Below, piece after piece: positions 1 to 6,798 of a stretch of DNA of 10,495 nucleotides (position 1 is the first letter of the stretch; each line of letters starts with the position of its first letter). Under the pieces are notes generated by a model. That model saw nothing but the letters and a program-made list of their open reading frames with translations, ran no database searches and was not told the DNA's origin. Position numbers and translations under genes: made by a program. Source of the stretch: an uncultured bacterium (lineage in GTDB: Bacteria > Bacillota > Clostridia > Lachnospirales > Lachnospiraceae); the NCBI GenBank assembly GCA_945871045.1, contig CAMBUC010000050.1, forward strand, positions 1 to 10,495, written 5' to 3'.

Positions 1-1
1 G

Positions 2-76
2 GTCATGGAAGATGAAGAGGGAAATGTGACTACCAGTACACAGAATTCTCCCCAAATGTTCCAGACACAGAACTAA
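2..76 (+). CDS. C-terminal end of an upstream gene, possibly the PASTA Ser/Thr kinase PrkC (partial)
   Basis: An open frame enters from the left edge and ends at TAA 74-76, giving 24 residues that finish in NSPQMFQTQN. The tail is polar, rich in Gln, Ser and Thr, and has no recognisable domain. Identity is inferred only from position: in many Firmicutes the gene just before rsgA is the membrane Ser/Thr kinase with extracellular PASTA repeats, which would end in such a polar tail outside the cell. Only 35 bases separate this stop from the rsgA start, consistent with one operon. Any other gene could end this way, so the product name is weak. Confidence 0.45.
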   Translation, partial: VMEDEEGNVTTSTQNSPQMFQTQN

Positions 77-111
77 CAACAAAGCATGATCATATAAAGG
101 AATCTTTGTAC

Positions 112-996
112 ATGCAGGGAAAGATACTAAAAGGAATTTCCGGGTTCTACTACGTACATGTAGTGGGATCCGGAATTTATGAATGTAAAGCAAAAGGGAT
201 CTTCCGTCAGCAGGGAGTAAAGCCCTTAGTGGGAGATCAGGTAGAGATCGATATTATCGACGAAGAAGAAAAAAAAGGAAATATCAGAAACATCCTGCCG
301 CGGCACAATGCGCTGATCCGCCCGGCGGTTGCCAATGTAGACATGGCGCTGATCGTGTTTGCAGCAGCAACACCGGATCCGAATTTTAATCTGCTGGACC
401 GTTTTTTGGTTTTGATGGCGATGCAGGGGGTGCCGGTGTGTATCTGTTTTAACAAATCGGATCTGGTGTCGGAAGAGGTAAAACGGGAATACGCAAAAGG
501 TTATGAGGCATGCGGATATCCGGTAGAGTTCATCAGCGTGAAAAAGGAGGAAGGAATCGACCGGTTGATGGAGCACCTGCGCGGCAAGACATCGACGATC
601 GCAGGTCCTTCCGGGGCAGGAAAATCATCGCTGATCAATCGGTTACAGCCAAAGATCCAAATGGAAACAGGAAGTGTTTCCGCAAAGATCGGAAGAGGAA
701 AGCAGACCACACGCCATACACAGCTCATCCATATTGAGGGAACTTCCTATATCATGGATACACCGGGATTTTCGTCCCTTTATCTTCCACAGATGGAAAA
801 GGAAGAATTACAGCAGTATTATACGGAGTTTGCTTCCTATGAGCCTTATTGCAGATTTCAGGGCTGCAGCCATATCAGTGAACCGGATTGTGGCGTCAAA
901 CAGGCGCTGGAAGAAGGAAAGATCTCCAAACTGCGCTATGAGAACTATGTGCAGCTTTACGGAGAACTGAAAGAACAGGAAAGAAACAGATATTAA
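112..996 (+). CDS. rsgA: RsgA, ribosome small-subunit-dependent GTPase A
   Basis: This is a circularly permuted GTPase that helps late maturation of the 30S ribosomal subunit in the cytoplasm. The 294-residue protein has the family's usual length and order: an N-terminal OB-fold (about 1-65), then G4 NKSD (114-117), G1 P-loop GPSGAGKSS (165-173), the switch-region stretch GRGKQTTRH (194-202) and G3 DTPGF (216-220). It ends in a zinc-binding segment with ligands Cys247, Cys252, His254 and Cys260. G4 preceding G1 is the permutation that defines the family. I chose ATG 112 because AAAGGA at 96-101 lies 10 bases upstream; an in-frame TTG at 106 would add two residues but sits only 4 bases from that site. 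The next gene starts 28 bases after the stop, so the two are probably co-transcribed. Confidence 0.96.
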   Translation: MQGKILKGISGFYYVHVVGSGIYECKAKGIFRQQGVKPLVGDQVEIDIIDEEEKKGNIRNILPRHNALIRPAVANVDMALIVFAAATPDPNFNLLDRFLVLMAMQGVPVCICFNKSDLVSEEVKREYAKGYEACGYPVEFISVKKEEGIDRLMEHLRGKTSTIAGPSGAGKSSLINRLQPKIQMETGSVSAKIGRGKQTTRHTQLIHIEGTSYIMDTPGFSSLYLPQMEKEELQQYYTEFASYEPYCRFQGCSHISEPDCGVKQALEEGKISKLRYENYVQLYGELKEQERNRY

Positions 997-1024
997 ATCA
1001 TTTACGATAAAAGTTGGTGGTTCC

Positions 1025-1690
1025 ATGCAGAAAAAAGAAACACACACAGTACTGATCGTCAGCGGAGGCAGTTTAGATGATGCATTTGTGATGGAACTGC
1101 TTCGGAAAAATAACTATGGATTTCTGATCGCCTGTGATCGGGGTATGGAATTTTTTGCCCGGAATGAGATCTGTCCGAAACTGATTCTGGGTGATTTTGA
1201 TTCCGCAGATCAGAAAACAGTAGAACATTTTCGGGCATGCACAGATATAGAGATGGAGCAGTTTCCCTCCCAAAAGGATTGGACTGATACGGAACTTGCT
1301 GTGCGAAGGGCATTGGATCTTTCGCCGGACCGTATCGATCTGGTGGGAGCCACCGGAAGCAGGCTGGATCATGTGTTAGGCAATCTGCAGTTGCTGGCGC
1401 TCGGACAACGGGCAGGTGTGCCGATCCATATGATGGATGCCCATAACCGGATCCGTCTGATCACGGAACCCATCAAATTGAAAAAAGAAGAACAATTTGG
1501 AGCATTTATCTCCCTCATCCCCCACGGCGGAAGCGTCCGTGGGCTGACACTTCGAGGCATGAAATATCCTCTGGAAGATGCGGTTTTAACACCGGATGTC
1601 TCTTTGGGGATCAGCAATGAGATCACAGGGGAGGAAGCATCGATTTCCTTTACAGAAGGTGAGTTGTTTGTACTTGAAACAAAGGATTAA
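1025..1690 (+). CDS. thiN: Thiamine pyrophosphokinase (ThiN/TPK family)
   Basis: The predicted enzyme transfers pyrophosphate from ATP to thiamine, giving thiamine diphosphate in the cytoplasm, as used in thiamine salvage. The 221-residue length is typical. Family motifs are clear: an N-terminal Rossmann-like strand with SGG (13-15), CDRG (37-40), the acidic LGDFDS (55-60), KDWTDTELA (84-92) for metal and nucleotide binding, and VGATGSRLDH (107-116). The C-terminal beta domain that binds thiamine carries SNE (197-199). ATG 1025 is preceded only by a weak GGTGG at 1016-1020, so translation may lean on coupling to rsgA 28 bases upstream. In many Firmicutes rpe lies between rsgA and thiN; here it does not. 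No thiamine riboswitch is visible in the short gap. Confidence 0.93.
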   Translation: MQKKETHTVLIVSGGSLDDAFVMELLRKNNYGFLIACDRGMEFFARNEICPKLILGDFDSADQKTVEHFRACTDIEMEQFPSQKDWTDTELAVRRALDLSPDRIDLVGATGSRLDHVLGNLQLLALGQRAGVPIHMMDAHNRIRLITEPIKLKKEEQFGAFISLIPHGGSVRGLTLRGMKYPLEDAVLTPDVSLGISNEITGEEASISFTEGELFVLETKD

Positions 1691-1746
1691 TTTTATCTGA
1701 ATTACCGCATATATTGGTAATAAGGATATGTGTGTGCAGGTATAGG

Positions 1747-2001
1747 ATGCGGCTATGCGAGTTGGAAGAGAAAGAAGTGATCAATGTGGCGGACGGAAGA
1801 TCTCTCGGCTGTGTGATGGATCTGGAATTCCATCCGGACTGTGGGCATATCGAGGCTTTGATCGTGCCCGGCCCGGCAAAGTGCTTTGGTCTGTTCGGAA
1901 GAGAATTTGAACTTGTGATCCCATGGAAATGTATCTGCCAGATCGGCCCGGATGTGGTGCTTGTCCAGATTGAAGTGGATAAATGCAAACATAAATCATA
2001 A
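1747..2001 (+). CDS. YlmC/YmxH family sporulation protein (PRC-barrel)
   Basis: A small 84-residue PRC-barrel-like protein. It opens with MRLCELEEKEVINVADGRSLG, close to the family pattern MRLSEL-x-KE-[IV]-[IV]-[ND]-V-x-DG-x-x-LG, and continues with D-x-EF and GHIEALIVPG, then FGREFELVIPW and an ending rich in Val and Ile. Family members are widespread in spore-forming Firmicutes and linked to sporulation by expression; their biochemical role is unclear. ATG 1747 matches the family start, with AGG at 1738-1740 six bases before it. An in-frame TTG at 1714 would add 11 residues (MVIRICVCRYR) that do not fit the family. Cysteines at residues 5, 49, 62 and 80 are more than is usual. The gap to thiN is 56 bases with no clear terminator, and the inverted repeats follow the stop. 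Confidence 0.85.
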   Translation: MRLCELEEKEVINVADGRSLGCVMDLEFHPDCGHIEALIVPGPAKCFGLFGREFELVIPWKCICQIGPDVVLVQIEVDKCKHKS

Positions 2002-2015
2002 AGCCTCCGGCGGAT

Positions 2016-2065
2016 TGCAGGAATGCGCATTTGAAGATGTCTGCAAAGCAGACGCGCATTCCGCA
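2016..2065. repeat. Nested inverted repeat (long stem-loop) after the YlmC/YmxH gene
   Basis: A perfect 9-base arm GGAATGCGC (2020-2028) pairs with GCGCATTCC (2054-2062), and TGC/GCA extends it by three pairs past one bulged A (2019). Inside it, GTCTGC (2039-2044) pairs with GCAGAC (2048-2053) around an AAA loop. The inner helix stacks directly on the outer one on the 3' side, while a 10-base bulge (2029-2038) sits on the 5' side. No T-run follows on either strand, so it is not a standard intrinsic terminator. It could be a dispersed palindromic repeat, an mRNA-processing or stability element, or a regulatory structure for the operon that starts at 2126. Confidence 0.7.
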
Positions 2066-2066
2066 G

Positions 2067-2088
2067 CAAGAACGCTGAGGCGTTCTTG
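2067..2088. repeat. Perfect 9-bp hairpin with TGAG loop
   Basis: CAAGAACGC (2067-2075) and GCGTTCTTG (2080-2088) are perfect inverted copies around a four-base loop TGAG. It begins one base after the preceding nested stem-loop, giving a two-hairpin module 38 bases before the giant prepilin start. The downstream sequence GAACAATGATG is not T-rich, so rho-independent termination is unlikely. Its role is unknown. Confidence 0.7.
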
Positions 2089-2125
2089 AACAATGATGCA
2101 GAAAGAGAAAGCAGCGAGAAAGTGA

Positions 2126-5100
2126 ATGAGAAATAAAAATAGTGGTTTTACGATCATTGAGATGATCGTGACAATGGCGGTGCTGGCCATCCTTTTGACC
2201 GTATCGGTCACAGGATTATTTTCCTGGCAGGATTGGGCGAATTTCCACCGGCAGAACGAGTATGCAAAAATGCTCTTTGTCGCAGCACAAAATCAGTTGT
2301 CAGAATATGATGCAGATGGGCGTTTAAAGGAATTTCAGGATGCGCTGTGCGACGGTACGGTTGAAGAACCCACAACTACAAAGTATCATGGGGTGGGATT
2401 CAATCTGACTGCCCATGTTTCCGGATTGACGAAGGAAGATGGGGATTCTTATGACAACGGTGCGTTGTATCCCGAGAGCGGAAATACAAATGCATCCCTT
2501 TATCAGGGAGAGATTGTGGCGTTGCGCGCCCATAGCGGAGAGTATGCACAATATCTTGCAGATCCGCAGGGATTAAAGAGCAGTGATCCCGATGCATACT
2601 GGGTATTTGAGTTACTGGCTTCCTATGTCTATGACATCTCTGTGTTAAATGGTACGAAACAAGCGGACGGCAGCGGAAACGGTGCCGCTATTTGCGTGGA
2701 AGTTGCACCGGATGACGGACAGGTAGTTTCGGTATTGTACAGTGATAAAAACGACCAGTTTATTTATAAAGGTCTCGCTGATCCTGACGGAACTGCAGAG
2801 TCGTCTGGTATCGTTGATATTGCCAATCGCACGGAATCCTATCGGAATGAACGTATGGTGGGGTTTTACGGCGTGGATACCCTTTCGAAAGCCACTGAAG
2901 CAGCACCGGAACAACCCTCTGTTGCCATGGTGCGTCTCTACAATAAAGAAGATTTCTATCTGGCTTGCAGGCTGCCCGAGGAAGACCGCGCAAAGTTGAC
3001 CACAAAGGTGAAATATACGATCAATCTGCATGGCTCACAACAGGTAGATGATAAACTGCTGACGATTGAACTGGACGGAACCCGGTTAAAAACGCAAAGT
3101 GAGGCAACGGCCATTGATTGTCCGGTTTATCAGTATGATGCATCCCGGCAACCGGTCAGCATCGGTCACCTTCCGATCCTGGCATGGGTGGAAGCGGATG
3201 ATACCGTGCATGTGGTGTTAGATGCGGTGGATATACAGGCAACAACCTATCTTTATAAAAATGAATTGGCAGATCTCAGGTCTTCATCCGAAAGGATTGG
3301 AAACACCCAGTTTGCAAAGACGTTCAGTTATTTTCGGTTTGGTGTGAAAGATGACAATTTATTTGCCTCTGTTTCCACCACCGGGGCAGACGGCATTCCC
3401 TCCCAGCCCATCTATAATTTTGGAAACGGGAACGCGTCTTTGAACCAGGAGGCAAAGCATGCGACCTTTGCAGGGGAAAAATGTTCTTTGGCAGGTGGAA
3501 AGTCAGCCTATACATACGCGATCAAGAATGCACGTCATCTCTCGAATATGCGCTATATTGAGGATCTTTCCTATGGGCAGGAGGCAGGATCGGAGGCAGC
3601 CGCTGCTACTATCGCCGGTGTGACCTTTTCGGTAAAAGATGATATTGACTGGAAAGATTTCCAACAAAACAAGCATGTGTATGACTCTTCGGGTGCAGTA
3701 AATCTGGCTTCGTTAAACGGAAAACTGGTGGACGAAAACGGCACCAAGATCGCTCTGGTGACAAAAGACAACTGTGATTTTCCTTCCGTTTCCCAGTTGC
3801 GGGACCGGGATGTGCTGGAGGGGAATGGTAAAAAGATCACTGGCATTTCCGTGACCGAAGTGTCAAATGTGCTCTACGGTTTATATCTGGAGAAAACCCA
3901 GAAAGGCGCAGAACTTTATACCACGCGCCCCTCGGGATTTATCAATGTCAACTACGGAATGATCCAAAATCTGCAGTTGGATGGTCTGACTGTATCCGGA
4001 AACCGTTTTGTCGGTGGATTTTGCGGCATCAATGCAGGAACAGTCACGGATCTTGAGACGTTAAATACAAATAAGATGAGTGTGATCATTGGCCGTGAAC
4101 ATGTAGGTGGGATCATGGGATTCCAGATGCCTACATCCCAGGAGATGGAGATCACAGGTCTCACAAACCGGGCGAAGGTGCAGGGTGTACGGGCCGTAGG
4201 CGGTATTTTGGGAATGGTGCGCAATTCCTTCAAAACAGATATCCATTCGGAGAGTTCCTATGAACTGCCGGAATTGCCCGATGAATCAAAGACCATGCTT
4301 AAGACCAATCCGAAGGTTTCCATCACCATTCGCGATTGTCATAATTATGGTGTGGTGGCCGGACAGAACAGTTCGGATTTAAAGGAGATCTATGCGCCGG
4401 TATCGGAGGGCGCGATTGTTGCGGTGGGTCAAACAGATGATCCGGATGAGGTCCGCTTTATCGGAGGGATCGTTGGTTACATCTACAATCAGGATGGAAA
4501 AGAAAACGGTGGCGGCAACACGGGCAACATGCAGAAGATCATCATAGAATCCTGCACCGGTGCCCCCACCTTTGAAGAAGCGGAGTTGAAAGCCTTTACT
4601 GACCGCATCACCGACCCGGAATATCAAAAGCAGGTGTTAAAAGGAAACTATGTCGGCGGTATCGTAGGATACAATTATTTTGGAGAGATCAAGAACTGTT
4701 CTACAAAACCGGAGGACGGAACTGTCGGATGTGTTTTCGGTTACCGTTATGTCGGCGGTATCGTAGGAGCGAATGCCGGCACTGCCGAATTTGCGGGTGT
4801 GGCTGCCGGCGGTTCGGATGATTTTGACGGCACATTGGATGGCGGGTTAGGTGAGAATCACAATCATGTGGTGGCGTATGATTATGCCGGCGGAATCCTT
4901 GGCTGCAATGCCATATTTGATGAAAAGGATTCCAAGAAAGAAAGCATCATCCTTGAGGAAAAAACACCGAAAAAATATAAAGATCCGGATCAGATGAAAG
5001 GAATCGTGGCTCCTGTTTCCGGCGGAAGTCTGTTGATGAAACTTTCCAACTGGACAAATCACGGAGTGACCGTGGCTGTCCATGGGTTTGCCGGGGGCAT

Positions 5101-6064
5101 CACCGGATACAATACCGGATGGATCTATAACTGTAACAGCGATATCAATGCAGAAGCGGCAGACAAATACTTCGAGAACCTGATTTTGGGTGATTATTCC
5201 GGAAATATTGCCGGTTATAACAACGGAATGTTGGGAAATACGATTCGAACCATTAATAAAAAGGGACAACTGGCGGCAAATGATAAAAACGTCCAAAAGG
5301 GCGGGGAACTGGTGCTCACCTGTTATCGGACCGGCCAAAAATATGCGGGCGGAATTGTCGGCTATAATGATGTGGATGCCCTGCTGGAGGACTATACGGT
5401 ATCGGGGGCTGCCATTGATCTGCCGGGTCTGTGTGAAGTGAATGAAGGCACGATCCAGGACTGTAATGTTTTCCATGTGACAGTCAGCGGAGCCGCGGTG
5501 GTGGGAAGCATTGCAGCCCAGAATACCGCTACCGGCATCATTCGCGATTGCCGGATCGACCATGTGACGGTTTCCGCTGCATCAGAAGGTGCTTTCATCG
5601 GCGGCATTGTGGGATATAACGCAGGAAGTGTTCTGGCTTGCGGAAGTCTGGATCCCTCAAAGGGTGACGTAAAGGTCATCGGGGTTTCCGGCGGCGCCGT
5701 GGGTGGAATTGTTGGTTACAATGGTGGCAGTGGAATCGTATCCGGTTATGAGGATGACAAAAAGAAAGAACACCTCCTCTCCACCGGAAAGAACTGGCAG
5801 ATCCTGCTTCAAAATTGTACGGCTGACAGTGCCGTTGGCGGCATCATCGGAAAAGCGGATGGTCCGGTGGATCTGAACTACGTGGTTAATGATGCATCCG
5901 TCAGTTGTACAGCCCATGGAAAACTGGTTGATTTACAGATCGGAAACAGGTATGACCATGTTTCCGGCAGCATGATCGTGGAGGAAGGAGGAAGCGGATC
6001 AGATGAGACAGTGTTGTCTGATGATGAAAGCGGTGAGACCTCGGAAAACAAAGAAAACAAATGA
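2126..6064 (+). CDS. Giant type IV prepilin-like protein with GLUG repeats (candidate pilus adhesin)
   Basis: This 1312-residue protein starts with a very short class III leader, MRNKNSG, and a predicted prepilin-peptidase cut between Gly7 and Phe8. The mature start FTIIE carries the conserved Glu at +5, followed by a hydrophobic helix (about 8-34). Ordinary type IV pilins are 100-200 residues. Residues 60-560 form a large unidentified region. From about 570 comes a beta-helix-like part with about 14 GLUG-type motifs (VGGIVGYN and variants) between residues 629 and 1243. The last 30 residues are acidic and low-complexity, with no LPXTG or second membrane anchor. Twenty cysteines are present, many in I-x-[ND]-C at repeat edges. 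Shine-Dalgarno signal is weak (GAGAAAG just upstream). It opens the pilus operon and its end overlaps the next gene. Inference: a surface-displayed adhesin or tip subunit. Confidence 0.9.
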   Translation: MRNKNSGFTIIEMIVTMAVLAILLTVSVTGLFSWQDWANFHRQNEYAKMLFVAAQNQLSEYDADGRLKEFQDALCDGTVEEPTTTKYHGVGFNLTAHVSGLTKEDGDSYDNGALYPESGNTNASLYQGEIVALRAHSGEYAQYLADPQGLKSSDPDAYWVFELLASYVYDISVLNGTKQADGSGNGAAICVEVAPDDGQVVSVLYSDKNDQFIYKGLADPDGTAESSGIVDIANRTESYRNERMVGFYGVDTLSKATEAAPEQPSVAMVRLYNKEDFYLACRLPEEDRAKLTTKVKYTINLHGSQQVDDKLLTIELDGTRLKTQSEATAIDCPVYQYDASRQPVSIGHLPILAWVEADDTVHVVLDAVDIQATTYLYKNELADLRSSSERIGNTQFAKTFSYFRFGVKDDNLFASVSTTGADGIPSQPIYNFGNGNASLNQEAKHATFAGEKCSLAGGKSAYTYAIKNARHLSNMRYIEDLSYGQEAGSEAAAATIAGVTFSVKDDIDWKDFQQNKHVYDSSGAVNLASLNGKLVDENGTKIALVTKDNCDFPSVSQLRDRDVLEGNGKKITGISVTEVSNVLYGLYLEKTQKGAELYTTRPSGFINVNYGMIQNLQLDGLTVSGNRFVGGFCGINAGTVTDLETLNTNKMSVIIGREHVGGIMGFQMPTSQEMEITGLTNRAKVQGVRAVGGILGMVRNSFKTDIHSESSYELPELPDESKTMLKTNPKVSITIRDCHNYGVVAGQNSSDLKEIYAPVSEGAIVAVGQTDDPDEVRFIGGIVGYIYNQDGKENGGGNTGNMQKIIIESCTGAPTFEEAELKAFTDRITDPEYQKQVLKGNYVGGIVGYNYFGEIKNCSTKPEDGTVGCVFGYRYVGGIVGANAGTAEFAGVAAGGSDDFDGTLDGGLGENHNHVVAYDYAGGILGCNAIFDEKDSKKESIILEEKTPKKYKDPDQMKGIVAPVSGGSLLMKLSNWTNHGVTVAVHGFAGGITGYNTGWIYNCNSDINAEAADKYFENLILGDYSGNIAGYNNGMLGNTIRTINKKGQLAANDKNVQKGGELVLTCYRTGQKYAGGIVGYNDVDALLEDYTVSGAAIDLPGLCEVNEGTIQDCNVFHVTVSGAAVVGSIAAQNTATGIIRDCRIDHVTVSAASEGAFIGGIVGYNAGSVLACGSLDPSKGDVKVIGVSGGAVGGIVGYNGGSGIVSGYEDDKKKEHLLSTGKNWQILLQNCTADSAVGGIIGKADGPVDLNYVVNDASVSCTAHGKLVDLQIGNRYDHVSGSMIVEEGGSGSDETVLSDDESGETSENKENK
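4010..5854 (+). repeat. GLUG-type repeat region within the giant prepilin
   Basis: Fourteen degenerate copies of [VIA]GGI-[VLTM]-G-[YFCM]-N occur at residues 629, 660, 691, 779, 843, 876, 921, 989, 1025, 1074, 1126, 1158, 1192 and 1237 of the 1312-residue protein. Spacing varies from 31 to 88 residues. The copies at 1025 (SGNIAGYN) and 1126 (VGSIAAQN) are the most diverged. GLUG repeats are known from bacterial surface proteins and are expected to build a right-handed beta-helix. At DNA level the copies differ, so this is an old protein repeat rather than a recent tandem duplication. Confidence 0.85.
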
Positions 6065-6707
6065 TTCGGGCGTGGCAATGGTCATGGTCCTGATCGTCGG
6101 AGCGGTGGTACTGGCCTTTTGTTTGTCCCTGATGATGTTGTCCTATTCGCTTTTTTCCCAGACTGCCAGACAGACCGGGCGAAAACAGTGTAAGATACTG
6201 GCCCAGGGGCTGGCGGAGACCATCGGACGGGAACTGTCAGATCCCCAGTCGGAATTATCGGAATATCTGTCGGAGCAGATCCGCGCGGGAAGATGGGTCA
6301 GTACCGTTGCCGGAAACGATGCAGGGCAGGCGCAGGGAGCAGATCCCACCGGTCTTACCGAATTAAAACTAAATCTGGATGATGGCGGAACGATCGGTGC
6401 CTATCGGTTGTCTGTCACATTGACTTATACGCAAAACGGAGTCTATGGTGGGACGATTGATGCGGAGGATGCGGATCATTCGGAGGATGATACCGGCGAC
6501 GGAACCATAACGGTTCTTCATACGGTTCATGCGACGATCAAATGCATACGGGGAAACGAAACGGACCGTGATGTACAGTATTATGTGATGGAATCGGATC
6601 ATCCTGCTTTTCAGGTAGTCTTTCCGTCGGAAGAGTCCGAAGGTGAAACCGGAGGAGAGACCGGTGGCGAGACCGGTGGAGAAACAGGAGGAGAGGCCGG
6701 AGAATGA
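6003..6707 (+). CDS. Pilin-like membrane protein lacking Glu5, with GETG tail
   Basis: A 234-residue protein with a basic leader ending KKTNDSG, then a hydrophobic helix starting VAMVMVLIVG (24-50). The NDSG end resembles the prepilin leader at 7148, so cleavage after Gly23 is plausible, but position +5 of the mature protein is Met, not Glu. That matches PilX/GspK-like minor pilins, which often lack Glu5 and sit at the fibre tip. The middle holds a possible pilin beta region. The end is five near-identical GETG units. ATG 6003 is favoured by AAGGAGG at 5985-5991, eleven bases upstream. In-frame ATGs at 6021 and 6024 would give a 16- or 17-residue leader but lack a clear ribosome site. The start lies 62 bases inside the giant prepilin gene, and the stop overlaps the ATG at 6704. 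Confidence 0.82.
   Translation: MRQCCLMMKAVRPRKTKKTNDSGVAMVMVLIVGAVVLAFCLSLMMLSYSLFSQTARQTGRKQCKILAQGLAETIGRELSDPQSELSEYLSEQIRAGRWVSTVAGNDAGQAQGADPTGLTELKLNLDDGGTIGAYRLSVTLTYTQNGVYGGTIDAEDADHSEDDTGDGTITVLHTVHATIKCIRGNETDRDVQYYVMESDHPAFQVVFPSEESEGETGGETGGETGGETGGEAGE
6642..6701 (+). repeat. Five-unit 12-base tandem repeat coding GETG
   Basis: Five in-frame 12-base units code Gly-Glu-Thr-Gly (the last is Gly-Glu-Ala-Gly) at the C-terminus of the Glu5-less pilin. Units differ at third positions, so selection on the protein tail is more likely than very recent expansion. Unit number could still vary between strains without breaking the frame. Confidence 0.85.
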
Positions 6708-6781
6708 AACAGCAAGTATGGAATCAAATACGAAAAAAGAAACATAAGTCTGAAAAAAACAGTTTCAGCGAATCAGATTAA
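6704..6781 (+). CDS. 25-codon leader ORF, out of frame with the prepilin body that follows
   Basis: ATG 6704 overlaps the preceding stop (ATGA) and has purine-rich GAGAGG at 6691-6696, seven bases upstream, so translational coupling is plausible. It codes 25 residues, starting MKQQVWNQIRKKKHKSEK, a Lys-rich stretch like a prepilin leader, and stops at TAA 6779-6781. The next prepilin body lies in the -1 frame and has no ATG, GTG or TTG between its upstream stop (TGA 6751-6753) and Met 6799. Shifting by -1 at the A7C run (6753-6760) joins this leader to QFQRIRLKGNDAG and the pilin core. I read it as the displaced 5' end of the pilin gene rather than an independent peptide. Confidence 0.6.
   Translation: MKQQVWNQIRKKKHKSEKNSFSESD
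6754..6760 (+). other. A-AAA-AAC slippery heptamer / A7 run at the leader-body frameshift
   Basis: In the 6704 frame the codons AAA (6755-6757) and AAC (6758-6760) follow an A, giving the X-XXY-YYZ heptamer A-AAA-AAC. A -1 slip there enters the exact frame of the pilin body. A second in-frame heptamer, A-AAA-AAG (6733-6739), lies upstream, but a -1 slip there meets TAA at 6745. No strong stimulatory hairpin follows; ATGCCGGCAT (6791-6800) is only a loopless palindrome. The run could equally be a replication-slippage (A7/A8) hotspot. Confidence 0.55.
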
Positions 6782-6798
6782 AGGGGAATGATGCCGGC

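Noticed and set aside
269..276. A8 run in rsgA as a slippage site
   Set aside because: The frame is intact on both sides and reads a normal EEEKKGN loop, so there is no evidence of a shift.
1714..1746. TTG 1714 as the start of the YlmC/YmxH protein
   Set aside because: The extra 11 residues do not fit the family, whose members begin at MRL; ATG 1747 has AGG six bases upstream.
1691..1746. Promoter in the thiN - YlmC/YmxH gap
   Set aside because: AT-rich, but I found no -35/-10 pair with good match and spacing.
2067..2100. Intrinsic terminator at the TGAG hairpin
   Set aside because: The stem is perfect, but no T-run follows on either strand.
2002..2125. Cyclic di-GMP riboswitch (GEMM) upstream of the pilus operon
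   Set aside because: Such riboswitches often precede clostridial pilin genes and GCAAAGC is present, but it lies in a simple hairpin loop and the other conserved GEMM elements are not seen.
4847..5563. 238-codon open frame on the - strand inside the giant prepilin gene
   Set aside because: It is antisense to a clear GLUG repeat region, has no ribosome site or recognisable motif, and is explained by codon bias of the + strand gene.
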